Positions 37,413 through 46,070 of a DNA stretch of 64,000 bases are shown in pieces. The stretch comes from Opitutaceae bacterium EW11 (GTDB lineage Bacteria > Verrucomicrobiota > Verrucomicrobiia > Opitutales > Opitutaceae). The notes beneath the pieces are model-generated. The model searched no databases. It was given only the letters and a program-made list of their open reading frames with translations, and was not told the origin of the DNA. Every line of letters starts with the position of its first letter. The stretch's first letter is position 1. The position numbers and the translations under genes were made by a program. The stretch lies in NCBI GenBank assembly GCA_003054665.1, contig QAYY01000013.1, positions 186,001 through 250,000 on the forward strand, read 5' to 3'.

Positions 37413-38264
37413 AACCTTCACCGCAAACAGCTCCGCATGCATGGTGCCCTCGGCGACCTTGTTCACCGAGCCGGTCATCGTGATCGAGAAACCCTCGCCG
37501 ATCTCGATGCCGATCTGGCCGCCGGGCATGTTCACCGTAACGGACCGGTCAACCAACCCGAGCTTGTGAGCGACCGCGGCCGATGCGCTGGAGCTGCTGC
37601 CGGATGCCAGCGTATAGCCTGCGCCACGTTCCCAGATCTCGATCTGAATCGCGTTTCGATTCAGCACCTTGAGGAACTGCACGTTGGTGCGGCGGGGAAA
37701 GAGCGCGTTCGTTTCGATTTCCGGCCCGTACCGCTTGGCGAGGTCGGGAGAGATGTCGTCGAGCGGGAGGACGCAGTGCGGGTTGCCGATTGTCGCGGCG
37801 CAGAAGGTAAAAGTGCGGTCCAGAATCGTGAGTTTTTCGTTCACCACCTCGCGAGCAGGCCCGGCGACCGGGATCTTGGCGCTGTCGAAGCTCACGGTGC
37901 CCATTGCGACCGTGATCAACTTCCCGTCGTCCTTGATCTCCGACTGCACATGGCCGCCGGGAGTCTCGACGGTGAACTTCGACGATTTCACCAGGCGCTG
38001 GTCCCAGAGATAGCGGGAGAAGATTCGCAGGCCGTTGCCGCTCTTCTCGGCCTCCGAACCGTCGGGGTTGAAGATGCGCAGGCCGAACTCGCTTTTCTGC
38101 GAAGGCAGCGGACCCCAGAGGATGCCGTCGGAACCGACTCCGAAATTCCGGTGGCAGATGACCCGGATCTGCTCGACCGTCGGACCGTCTTTCCACTGCG
38201 GGAAATCGGCCGGGTTCAGGACGATGTAGTCGTTGCCGAGAGCGTGGTATTTCGTGAAGCGCAT
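37410..38264 (-). CDS. dapF: Diaminopimelate epimerase homologue lacking both catalytic cysteines
   Basis: A 284-residue protein with the DapF two-domain fold. MRFTKYHALGNDYIV, ICHRNFGVGSDGIL, IGNPHCVL and ERGAGYTLASGSS are all family motifs. DapF interconverts LL- and meso-diaminopimelate with two cysteines acting as base and acid. Here both positions are serine: Ser75 in EAEKSGNG (normally CGNG) and Ser221 in LASGSS (normally ACGxG). The protein may thus use another chemistry, act on another substrate, or be slow. ATG 38264 is preferred over an upstream codon at 38306. The stop codon sits against repeat element B. The gene symbol reflects homology only. Confidence 0.85.
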   Translation of the reverse strand: MRFTKYHALGNDYIVLNPADFPQWKDGPTVEQIRVICHRNFGVGSDGILWGPLPSQKSEFGLRIFNPDGSEAEKSGNGLRIFSRYLWDQRLVKSSKFTVETPGGHVQSEIKDDGKLITVAMGTVSFDSAKIPVAGPAREVVNEKLTILDRTFTFCAATIGNPHCVLPLDDISPDLAKRYGPEIETNALFPRRTNVQFLKVLNRNAIQIEIWERGAGYTLASGSSSSASAAVAHKLGLVDRSVTVNMPGGQIGIEIGEGFSITMTGSVNKVAEGTMHAELFAVKV

Positions 38265-38408
38265 GGAGCAGGGTCCGTGGGAACACGAAAGCGGGCGAAA
38301 CGCCAAGGTTTTTTGAACCGCTGGTCGGCAGCCGTTCTTTGCCGGGCCGGGTACACTCCGGACCCGCCATGGAGGGCCTCGGTCGGCGTCCGTTTTACGC
38401 GCGACCGG

Positions 38409-39173
38409 CTAAAGATCGTTCAGGTATCGCTCCGGGTCCCGCAGAAATTCGCGGGTGAAGTTCACGTGCGGCAATTCCGAATACTGAACAGGAACGATGT
38501 TGCCGTCGTCGAAGCTGAAAACCTGCGCACCCGGGTAGGCGAGGAGGATGGGCGAGTGCGTTGCGATGATGAACTGGGCGTTATCTTCGACCAGCGACTT
38601 GAGCACGCTCATCAGGGCGAGCTGCCTCTGCGGAGAGAGCGCCGCCTCGGGCTCGTCGATCAGATGCAGGCCGCCCGCCGTGCAGTGCGTGCGGACGAAA
38701 TCGAGAAAACTTTCGCCGGGCGACGGTCCCGATCCGGCGTATTCAGCGGATTCGCCCGAGCGGTTCTTTTCCGGGATTGCGCGCACCTCGGGGCCGACGC
38801 TCACGGTAACCGCCGCCGCCGGTTCGCTCTTTTCCCGGTTTTCACGGGCGAAATGGAAGAAGTCCTCCACGCGCAGGAATAATCCGTATTTCGTCTGCGG
38901 CGCCCAAACGAGGCGCAGCGAACGCGCGAGCGGGTGAATCGGGACCAGCGCCGGATCGTGGTCGAGCGGCCGGCCGGCGGCGCAGGGAAGCTTCGCGCGC
39001 AACCCGATCGCTTCGAGCAGGGTGGATTTGCCGGTGCCGTTTTCGCCCACAAAAAACGTTACCGGCGAGGTGAGTTCCAGTTTCCGAAATCCTCGTACCG
39101 GCGGCAGATCGAATGGAAACCCGCTGCCCGCCTCGACGTCGCCCAAGCGCTCGATGCTGCGAAGGAAGATCAT
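38409..39173 (-). CDS. AAA-type (ABC/SMC-like) ATPase, stand-alone
   Basis: A 254-residue predicted ATPase of the AAA_21/AAA_23 group. Walker A FVGENGTGKST is at 41-51, an ABC-like LSPQRQLALMSVL replaces the signature, Walker B is LHLIDEPEAAL at about 170-180, and the switch region is IIATHSPILLAYPGA. Relatives are found alone or with nucleases in defence or repair systems (OLD, RecF, YhaN-like). No TOPRIM or nuclease gene is adjacent, so it may be a housekeeping orphan. It is divergent from the rsbR operon with a 216-nt shared regulatory region. Confidence 0.82.
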   Translation of the reverse strand: MIFLRSIERLGDVEAGSGFPFDLPPVRGFRKLELTSPVTFFVGENGTGKSTLLEAIGLRAKLPCAAGRPLDHDPALVPIHPLARSLRLVWAPQTKYGLFLRVEDFFHFARENREKSEPAAAVTVSVGPEVRAIPEKNRSGESAEYAGSGPSPGESFLDFVRTHCTAGGLHLIDEPEAALSPQRQLALMSVLKSLVEDNAQFIIATHSPILLAYPGAQVFSFDDGNIVPVQYSELPHVNFTREFLRDPERYLNDL

Positions 39174-39322
39174 GGCCGTGTTTTATAAGACAGGTTCGAT
39201 TGGCCCGCAAAGCTTACCCCCAGAAAAGGGACGAAGCGAATCACCTCAAGCCCAGGAAACGCGCAACTGCATTAATCGACGTAAGTACGGGAAATTTACC
39301 TATCCCACTATAGGAACCTCCT

Positions 39323-39347
39323 GTCGTTGCATTGCGAGTGCAACGAC
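39323..39347 (+). promoter_or_regulatory. 9-bp hairpin in the leader of the rsb operon
   Basis: GTCGTTGCA (39323-39331) pairs perfectly with TGCAACGAC (39339-39347) around a 7-nt loop, 42 nt before the rsbR-like start. It lies in the 216-nt divergent region. It could be an operator or an RNA element; there is no T-tract. Confidence 0.45.
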
Positions 39348-39389
39348 CGGACCATCGAGCGGCTCGGAGCACACTTTTATATCCGGTAA

Positions 39390-40262
39390 ATGAATACCCC
39401 TACCACGATCCCTCAGATGATCGAAAACCATCGGGACTCGCTGCTCGCCGACTGGTTGCAGGAACAGGCGACCATCGGAAGCCAGCGCCTGTTGATCAGC
39501 GACGCGGAGCTTCGACAGCAATGTCTCGATTTCCTTCGGCTGCTTCAGGAAGCGACCGCAAGCGGCGGAATGAAGGACATGAACTCGCCGCAGTGGGACC
39601 GCGTGAAGGAGCTGCTGGAATCCGTGGCGACCAGTCGGGCGCAGCAGGGGTTCAGCCCCACCGAGGTCGCGACGTTTGTATTCTCGCTCAAAAAGCCGCT
39701 CTTCGGCCGATTGCGCCAGGACATCCGGGACGTCGAAAACCTCGGCCGGGAGATTTGGGCCGGCACAGAGATGATCGACCGCCTCGGCCTGTACACGGCG
39801 GAGGTGTATCAAAAGGCTCGCGACGAGACGATTTCCCGACAGCAGGCCGAGATGCTGGAGCTGTCCACGCCGGTGGTGAATCTCTGGGAGGGCATTCTCG
39901 CCCTGCCGCTCATCGGCACGCTGGATAGCTCCCGCACGCAGGTGGTGATGGAGACGCTCCTGCAGAAGATCGTGGATACAGGCTCGACGGTCGCCATCAT
40001 CGACATCACCGGCGTGCCCACGGTGGACACGCTGGTCGCCCAGCACCTGTTGAAAACGGTGACCGCCGCCCGGCTGATGGGCGCCGACTGCATCATCAGC
40101 GGGATTCGCCCGCAGATTGCGCAGACCATCGTCCATCTCGGCGTGGAGCTCGGCGACGTCGCCACGAAGGCGAGTCTGGCCGACGCCTTTCAACTTGCGC
40201 TCAAGCGCGCGGGGTTGGAGATCCGGAGACCGGCCGCATCCGCATTGGCGGGGGAGGACTAG
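39390..40262 (+). CDS. rsbR: RsbR-type stressosome protein
   Basis: A 290-residue protein. An N-terminal helical RsbR-type sensor domain (about 1-150) is followed by a STAS domain (about 160-280). In stressosomes, RsbR scaffolds with RsbS and is phosphorylated by RsbT on STAS threonines. Candidate sites here are Thr177 in LIGTLDSSR and the DITGVPTVDT segment (205-214), both matching family positions. It abuts the next gene with no gap. It heads a seven-gene operon that continues to 45956. What signal the N-domain senses is unknown. Confidence 0.93.
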   Translation: MNTPTTIPQMIENHRDSLLADWLQEQATIGSQRLLISDAELRQQCLDFLRLLQEATASGGMKDMNSPQWDRVKELLESVATSRAQQGFSPTEVATFVFSLKKPLFGRLRQDIRDVENLGREIWAGTEMIDRLGLYTAEVYQKARDETISRQQAEMLELSTPVVNLWEGILALPLIGTLDSSRTQVVMETLLQKIVDTGSTVAIIDITGVPTVDTLVAQHLLKTVTAARLMGADCIISGIRPQIAQTIVHLGVELGDVATKASLADAFQLALKRAGLEIRRPAASALAGED

Positions 40263-40625
40263 ATGGATCGCATTCCCATCTTGCGGATGGGCGAGTGTCT
40301 GCTGGTGACCATCCAGGTGGACATGCACGACCAGCTCGCTCTTGCGCTTCAGGACGACCTTACGTCGGCGATCACGAAGCAGCGGACCCGAGCCGTGCTG
40401 ATCGACATATCGGCGCTCGTCATGGTCGATTCGTTCATCGGACGCATGCTCGCCAACATCTCGGCCATGTCGAAAATCCTGGACGCGGAGACCGTGGTGG
40501 TAGGAATGCAGCCGGCCGTGGCAATCACGCTGGTGGAACTCGGGCTCCAGCTTCCCGGAGTGCGAACGGCGTTGAACGTGGATCAAGGGATGAAACTTCT
40601 GCGGCGAGCTCTCCGTGCAACTTGA
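40263..40625 (+). CDS. rsbS: RsbS-type STAS antagonist
   Basis: A 120-residue single STAS domain. It is the second stressosome scaffold, holding RsbT until Ser is phosphorylated. The phosphoacceptor is Ser57 in ALVMVDSFIGR, the conserved DSF position. It starts on the nucleotide after the rsbR stop and overlaps the rsbT start by 11 nt, so the three proteins are almost certainly made together. Confidence 0.94.
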   Translation: MDRIPILRMGECLLVTIQVDMHDQLALALQDDLTSAITKQRTRAVLIDISALVMVDSFIGRMLANISAMSKILDAETVVVGMQPAVAITLVELGLQLPGVRTALNVDQGMKLLRRALRAT

Positions 40626-41043
40626 GCCCAGAAAACCGGCCGTCGTTCGCGATCAGGTTCTGCCGCTCAAATCCGACGCCGACGTCGTTCAAGCGAGGCA
40701 AGCCGTCCGCCGCGCGGCGGAAGAGCTGAAGTTCAATCTGGTCGAGCAGACGAAGATCGTCACCGCGGCGAGCGAACTCGCGCGAAATACGCTGCTGCAC
40801 GGACGGGGAGGCACGATGAAGGTGGAGTTTGTGGCAGACCTCAGCCGCCGCGGGCTTCGGCTGACGTTCGAGGACCGGGGCCCCGGAATCGCGGATATCT
40901 CGCGCGCCCTCCAGGACGGATTCTCCACGGCGGACGGCCTCGGCCTCGGGCTGCCGGGAGCCCGTCGCCTGATGAGCGAGTTCGACATCCAGTCGAAGCT
41001 CGGCGAGGGCACGCGCGTCACGGTCGTACGCTGGAAACCATGA
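40615..41043 (+). CDS. rsbT: RsbT-type serine/threonine kinase
   Basis: A 142-residue GHKL kinase that phosphorylates RsbR and RsbS and, once released, activates a downstream partner. The family region VTAASELARNTLLHGRGG (N-box) and DRGPGIAD then GLGLGLPGARRL (G-boxes) are intact. The start is a GTG at 40615 inside the end of rsbS. The stop overlaps the next ATG. No RsbU or sigma-B operon follows; instead the downstream genes are a kinase/phosphatase and two histidine kinases, which suggests a rewired output. Confidence 0.93.
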   Translation: MQLEPRKPAVVRDQVLPLKSDADVVQARQAVRRAAEELKFNLVEQTKIVTAASELARNTLLHGRGGTMKVEFVADLSRRGLRLTFEDRGPGIADISRALQDGFSTADGLGLGLPGARRLMSEFDIQSKLGEGTRVTVVRWKP

Positions 41044-42035
41044 TCGACTCCGGAACATCGCTCCTGATCCCGATGGACGAGCCGAGCCGGGTAGGAGAGG
41101 CACGCCGGGCCGCCCAACGTCTCGCCCTACAGGCGGGTTGCGACGAACCGTTGCTCGGCCGGATCGGCATCGTCGTGACCGAAGCGGCGACCAATCTCGC
41201 GAAACACGCGCGCCGAGGCGCGCTGGTCCTGCGCGCCGACGCCGAGCCCGAGCCTCGCTTGGATCTCATTTCGTTCGATCACGGTCCCGGCATGGCCGAC
41301 GTCGAACGTTGCCTCGCAGATGGTTTTTCCACCGAGGGCACGGCCGGAAACGGACTGGGCGCGATCCGGCGGCTGGCGGACCGGTTCCAAATCTACTCTC
41401 AGCCGGGGAAGGGCACGGTGCTGTCGGCCCGCCTCGGCGGCTCGTCGGTCGAAGAACAATCCTATCGCGCTGGAGCGATTTCTGTCTGTGCCAAAGGCGA
41501 GAACCGCTGCGGCGACGGCTGGGCCGTGCAACCTCTGCCGGATCGCATTCGGGCCGTGGTCGTCGACGGCTTGGGACACGGCCCGCTCGCAGGGGAGGCG
41601 GCGGATGCGGCGATCCGGGTTTTCCGGAAGAGCGCGGGCCTGACCCTGCTGGAATTGCTCCACGCGCAGCATACGGCGCTTCGTGGCACGCGCGGTGCCG
41701 CGCTGGCGGTGGCCGACATCTTCCCGGACAAGCGTCTTCGCTTTGCCGGAGTGGGAAACATCTCCGGCTTCCTTGTCGGACCGCGAAGGTCGCACGGTTT
41801 GATGTCGCACGCCGGCATCGTGGGCCACGAACTGGCGCGCTCCGTCGAACTGGAATTCGCCTGGCCCGATCACGGGGCGTTGATCCTGCACTCCGACGGA
41901 CTCTCCGCGAAATGGAACCTCGACGCGTATCCGGGTCTGCTGGCCCAGCATCCCTCGATCATCGCGGCAACCCTCTATCGCGAGAACGTCCGCGGGCGCG
42001 ACGACGCCACCATCCTTGTCCTTACCCTGCCATGA
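41040..42035 (+). CDS. RsbT/RsbW-like GHKL domain fused to SpoIIE-type (PP2C) phosphatase
   Basis: A 331-residue fusion. Residues 1-130 are a GHKL kinase-like domain (VTEAATNLAKHA, DHGPGMADVE, GNGLGAIRRLAD). Residues about 140-331 are a PP2C/SpoIIE-type phosphatase resembling RsbX, with the metal-binding VVVDGLGHGPLAGEAADAA and a late GRDDATILVL. RsbX resets the stressosome by dephosphorylating RsbR/RsbS; here a kinase module is attached. The ATGA overlaps on both sides place it firmly in the operon. Confidence 0.88.
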   Translation: MIDSGTSLLIPMDEPSRVGEARRAAQRLALQAGCDEPLLGRIGIVVTEAATNLAKHARRGALVLRADAEPEPRLDLISFDHGPGMADVERCLADGFSTEGTAGNGLGAIRRLADRFQIYSQPGKGTVLSARLGGSSVEEQSYRAGAISVCAKGENRCGDGWAVQPLPDRIRAVVVDGLGHGPLAGEAADAAIRVFRKSAGLTLLELLHAQHTALRGTRGAALAVADIFPDKRLRFAGVGNISGFLVGPRRSHGLMSHAGIVGHELARSVELEFAWPDHGALILHSDGLSAKWNLDAYPGLLAQHPSIIAATLYRENVRGRDDATILVLTLP

Positions 42036-43825
42036 AAGGAACGGCCCCGCTTCTCTCGGTGCGTTTGGAGAATGAGCACGATGTCGTCGTAGCCCGGCAG
42101 CGAGCCAGACGGATCGCGGAATTGTTGGGCTTCGAGGAGCCCGACGTGGTGCGGATCGCCGCGGCGGTGTCGGAGGTCGCGCGCAATGCGGTGAGCCGTT
42201 CGTCGGGCGGCACCGTCGAGTTTCGCTACGCGTCCGGCGTTCCGCACCGGCTTCGCGTGGTGGTTTCCGATCTGGCGAGAGACGGGGCGGTCCTCCGGCA
42301 GCAGCTCGATCTCGGCGGCGCGGAGGTCGAGGGACTCATCGGCTGCCGTCGGCTGATGGACCATTTTGTCGTGGAGGAGCTGGACGGCGGAGGCGTGCGC
42401 GTCGTTTTCGGCAAGAATCTCCGCGTGGGACATCGCGCGCTGAGCCCGCAGGCGCTGCTCAAGCTCACTCAGGAGCTTGCGCTCCCGCCGAGTCGGAACC
42501 TCGTCGACGAACTGCAGCGCCAGAATCACGATCTGCTCCAGGCCCTGGCGGAGACGCAGAGGCTTCAGCAGGATCTCGCACAGCTCAACCGCGAGCTTCA
42601 GGACACGAACCGAGGCGTTGTGGCGCTCTATGCCGAGCTCGACGAGCGGGCCGACTCGCTGCGGAAGGCTTCGGAAGCGAAGACGCGATTCCTGTCCAAC
42701 ATGACCCACGAGTTCCGCTCGCCGCTGAACTCGATTCTCAGCCTCACGCGGATGCTCGACGAACGAATGGACGGCGAACTCAACGTCGAACAGGCAAAGC
42801 AGGTCTCGTTCATCCGAAAGGCGGCCAGCGATCTCTCCGATCTGGTCAACGACCTGCTCGATCTGGCGCGTGTCGAAGCCGGCAAGGTTCCCGTCCGCCT
42901 GAGTCAGTTTTCCGTGGCGGACCTCCTCAGCACCTTGCGCGGGACAACACGCCCCCTGGTATCCGCGCAGGGCGAAGTGGCGCTGGTTTTCGATGAGGCC
43001 CCCGAGGGCGTGGTCCTTCGGACCGACGAGGGGAAACTGGCGCAGGTGCTCCGGAACCTGATTTCCAACGCGATCAAATTCACCGAACGGGGCGAGGTCC
43101 GCGTTTCCTGCGAAGCCGCCGCGGACGGCCAGATCGCGTTCCATGTTTCGGATACAGGAGTGGGAATCGCGGCGGCGGATCACGAAAGGATCTTCGAGGA
43201 GTTCGCGCAGGTGGAGCACCCGTTGCAGCAGAAAGTGAAGGGCACCGGCCTCGGCCTTCCGCTGGCCCGTCGGTTGACCGAGCTCCTGGGCGGGGCCATT
43301 CGGGTCGAAAGCGAGCCTGGACGCGGCTCTGAGTTTACGGTGCAGATACCGATGGACTACGCCGGCCCACCCGATCTGGTCGTCGCTCCGGAAATGCCGC
43401 TGCGACACGCGGCTTCTCCGGGCTCGGGCTCGCCGTATCTGCTGGTGGTGGACGACGACGAGATATCGCGTTACCTGCTGCGGTCCTCGCTGGAGGCGAT
43501 GGGGTTTGCCGTGGCCGAGGCAAACGGCGCCGAAGCGTGTTTTGCCGCGCTGCGGCGGAGCAGGCCGGCGGCCGTGCTGCTTGACGTCGTCATGCCCGGC
43601 ATGAGTGGGCTGGCCGTGCTCGAAACCATCCGGGGCACCTCAGCCCTCGAGCGGCTGCCGGTGATCCTTCATACCGCAGCGCTTCTCGGAGACGCAGACC
43701 GGCAGTTCGCCGCGGCCCGCGGGGCCAAAATCGTCGCGAAGCAGTTCGGGGAGCGGGTGGCTTGGGAAAGCGATCTGCGCCGCGCCCTTCAGAACGCCGG
43801 GTTGCCGGTATCCATTCCTGCCTGA
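42032..43825 (+). CDS. Hybrid histidine kinase with N-terminal RsbT-like GHKL domain and C-terminal receiver
   Basis: A 597-residue cytosolic protein; no membrane helix is seen. Order: a GHKL/anti-sigma-like domain (about 1-130, SEVARNAVSRSSGGTVEF), a coiled coil (155-215), HisKA with the phosphorylated His226 in SNMTHEFRSPLN, a catalytic HATPase (NLISNAIKFTERG then GTGLGLPLARRL), and a receiver with Asp in AVLLDVVMPG near 517. The ATG overlaps the stop of the phosphatase gene. It could link the stressosome to a two-component phosphorelay. The frame is open much further upstream, but that is antisense-like sequence. Confidence 0.9.
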   Translation: MKGTAPLLSVRLENEHDVVVARQRARRIAELLGFEEPDVVRIAAAVSEVARNAVSRSSGGTVEFRYASGVPHRLRVVVSDLARDGAVLRQQLDLGGAEVEGLIGCRRLMDHFVVEELDGGGVRVVFGKNLRVGHRALSPQALLKLTQELALPPSRNLVDELQRQNHDLLQALAETQRLQQDLAQLNRELQDTNRGVVALYAELDERADSLRKASEAKTRFLSNMTHEFRSPLNSILSLTRMLDERMDGELNVEQAKQVSFIRKAASDLSDLVNDLLDLARVEAGKVPVRLSQFSVADLLSTLRGTTRPLVSAQGEVALVFDEAPEGVVLRTDEGKLAQVLRNLISNAIKFTERGEVRVSCEAAADGQIAFHVSDTGVGIAAADHERIFEEFAQVEHPLQQKVKGTGLGLPLARRLTELLGGAIRVESEPGRGSEFTVQIPMDYAGPPDLVVAPEMPLRHAASPGSGSPYLLVVDDDEISRYLLRSSLEAMGFAVAEANGAEACFAALRRSRPAAVLLDVVMPGMSGLAVLETIRGTSALERLPVILHTAALLGDADRQFAAARGAKIVAKQFGERVAWESDLRRALQNAGLPVSIPA

Positions 43826-43827
43826 CC

Positions 43828-45396
43828 ATGAGTTCCGAAAAAAGTCCGTCGATCCTCGTCATCGACGATAACGACGCCAACCGGTACACGATTTCCCGGT
43901 ACCTTGCCCGGCAGGGCTGGGAGGTGATGGAAGCGAGAACGGGTGCGGAAGGCCTGGAACTCGCCCGGAAGTTGCCGAGCGTGGTGATTCTGGATGTCAG
44001 CCTGCCCGACATCATCGGCTATGACGTCTGCAAGATGCTGAGGGCAAATCCGGAGACGCGTGCGATTCCGGTCCTCCATGTTTCCGCGAGCTTCACCAAC
44101 AGCGACGACGTGGCCTTCGGGCTGGACCAGGGCGCGGATGCGTTTCTCACCGAGCCGATCGATCCGAAGGAACTCGTCGCAACCGTCCGGGCGCTCATGC
44201 GCCTGCGCAGCGCCGAGTCTCGGGCCGAGGCGAATTTCGCGCAGCTCGAAGCGGTGATCAACAGCATGGTCGAGGGCGTCGTGACCGCGGACCGGCGCGG
44301 AAACATCCTGAAGATGAATCGGTCGGCCCTGGCGATCTACGGCTTCAGCCATCCCAACGAGTTTCCGCGGTCGCTGGACGATCAGGAACGGCAGCTGGAA
44401 CGAACGTATCTGGATGGCCGGCCGATTCCGCGTTCGGAGCTTCCGATCGTGCGCGCGGCGCGGGGCGAAACCGTCTCGAATTTCGAGATGCGCGTTCGCC
44501 GCCGGGGGACCGACCGCTGGTGGATCGGGAGTTTCAACGCCACCCCAGTGCGTTCGAGCGAGGAGGGCGAGGGCCTGGTTATCGTTACCGCCTTCGACAT
44601 CACGGAGCGCAAGCACGCCGATGCCGCGCTGGCCGAAGCGCAGGCCACGCTCCAGCGCTACGCGGATCAGCTCGAACAGATGGTGGTGGAGCGGACGTCC
44701 TCGCTCCAGGACGCGATCAGCCAGATGGAGGAGTTTTCGTACACCGTTTCTCACGACCTGCGGGCTCCGCTCAGGTCGATCAAGGGCTACGCCGAAGTCC
44801 TGGTTCAGGACTACGCGCACCGGCTGAGAGGCGAGGGCGCCCGTTATCTCGAGCGCATCATCGAGAACGGAAACCGGATGGAGCGGTTGGTGAACGACGT
44901 GCTCACGCTCAGCCGGATATCCAACGCCAAGCTCAAGCTCGAACCGGTGCCGCTTCAGCCGATCGTCGAGGCGGTGCTGCGAGAGTATCCGAATCTGCAG
45001 AGCGGCATGGCGCACATCACGATCGACCCGATGCCGGTGGTGATCGGCCACGAATCGCTTTGCACGCAGGTGTTCTCGAATCTCCTCGGCAACGCGGCGA
45101 AATTCGTCCGCCCCGGCACGCACCCGGAAATCCGCGTCACCTCGGAGCGCCAGGACGGTTCGGTGAGGGTTCGGGTGAAGGACAACGGCATCGGGATCAG
45201 TCCGGAGTTTCACGCGAAGATTTTCGGCATGTTCGAGCGGCTGGATCCAGAAAACCGATACGGCGGGACCGGAATCGGTCTCGCGATCGTGCGGCGGGCG
45301 GTTGAAAAGATGAACGGCCGGGTGGGAGTCGAGTCGGACGGGCACTCCGGGAGTTGTTTTTGGGTCGAGCTGCCGGCGGCAGACGGGAATCAATGA
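43828..45396 (+). CDS. Receiver-PAS-histidine kinase
   Basis: A 522-residue kinase that starts with a receiver (Asp56 in VVILDVSLPD), followed by a PAS sensor (about 140-275, VINSMVEGVVTADRRGNIL), a coiled coil, HisKA (His in YTVSHDLRAPLRS near 314, bacteriophytochrome type) and HATPase (NLLGNAAKFVRPG and GGTGIGLAIVRR). It lies 2 nt after the previous kinase and overlaps the next gene by ATGA. The receiver may take phosphate from the upstream hybrid kinase. Confidence 0.92.
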   Translation: MSSEKSPSILVIDDNDANRYTISRYLARQGWEVMEARTGAEGLELARKLPSVVILDVSLPDIIGYDVCKMLRANPETRAIPVLHVSASFTNSDDVAFGLDQGADAFLTEPIDPKELVATVRALMRLRSAESRAEANFAQLEAVINSMVEGVVTADRRGNILKMNRSALAIYGFSHPNEFPRSLDDQERQLERTYLDGRPIPRSELPIVRAARGETVSNFEMRVRRRGTDRWWIGSFNATPVRSSEEGEGLVIVTAFDITERKHADAALAEAQATLQRYADQLEQMVVERTSSLQDAISQMEEFSYTVSHDLRAPLRSIKGYAEVLVQDYAHRLRGEGARYLERIIENGNRMERLVNDVLTLSRISNAKLKLEPVPLQPIVEAVLREYPNLQSGMAHITIDPMPVVIGHESLCTQVFSNLLGNAAKFVRPGTHPEIRVTSERQDGSVRVRVKDNGIGISPEFHAKIFGMFERLDPENRYGGTGIGLAIVRRAVEKMNGRVGVESDGHSGSCFWVELPAADGNQ

Positions 45397-45956
45397 GTCG
45401 CCGCGAGATTCTGGTGGTCGAGAACAACGTCGATGACCTGTTCTTCCTGAAGCGGGCGCTTCGGTCGGCGGGAGTGACGGACAGCATCCATTCCGTTTCG
45501 GACGGGCGCGCGGCAATCGCCTGTCTGTCGGGGACCGGCGACTACGCCGATCGGATGCAGTGGCCGATGCCCTGGCTCGTGTTCCTCGATCTCAAGCTGC
45601 CGTACAAGTCCGGCCTGGACGTGCTCGAATACATCCGAAGCGCGCCGGACTTGAACCGCATCAACGTCGTCGTCGTGACCGCGTCGGAGGACGACAAGGA
45701 CATGAAGCGCGCCACGGAGCTCGGAGTGAACGCCTATCTCCTGAAGCCGCCGACACCGTACGTGCTTCAGCGGCTTTTCGCTTCGCCGCAACTGCGTCCG
45801 CCCGGCGACCCGGCCGACGGGAAGCGAGGCCGGAGTTATTCGCGAAATCCCTGGCGGTATCTGCACGACTCGCCGCGCGAAATCGGCTGGCTCCTCCTCG
45901 CCGCCGCGATCGGCGTCGTGGCTCTGCTATTCCTCGTCCTCGCGGCCCTGCAGTAG
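45393..45956 (+). CDS. Response-regulator receiver with C-terminal membrane anchor
   Basis: A 187-residue protein. Residues 1-130 are an Rcp1-like receiver (VVENNVDDLFFLKRAL, phospho-Asp66 in FLDLKLPYKSG, TAS at 96-98, Lys at LLKPP). A basic, Pro/Gly-rich linker follows. The last 23 residues (165-187) form one strongly hydrophobic helix (WLLLAAAIGVVALLFLVLAA), a predicted tail anchor. A receiver tied to the membrane by its C-terminus and lacking an output domain is unusual. It is the last gene of the operon, coupled by ATGA to the kinase before it. Confidence 0.85.
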   Translation: MSRREILVVENNVDDLFFLKRALRSAGVTDSIHSVSDGRAAIACLSGTGDYADRMQWPMPWLVFLDLKLPYKSGLDVLEYIRSAPDLNRINVVVVTASEDDKDMKRATELGVNAYLLKPPTPYVLQRLFASPQLRPPGDPADGKRGRSYSRNPWRYLHDSPREIGWLLLAAAIGVVALLFLVLAALQ

Positions 45957-46070
45957 CCTCGGTGCAGGCGCTCTGGCCGCGCTTTTCAACCAGGCGGCGC
46001 GAAAAAAACCTCGCGCGGGGATTGCCGGCGTCGAAGCGCGGACCGTCCGGGCTGGTCGCCGGATCCGGCG

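Noticed and set aside
39186-39280. Partial resemblance to a GEMM-I (c-di-GMP) riboswitch (GCAAAGC, then GGGACGAAGC) upstream of the rsb operon
   Set aside because: The second conserved stem and tetraloop receptor cannot be drawn, and key bases differ; a covariance-model search would be needed.
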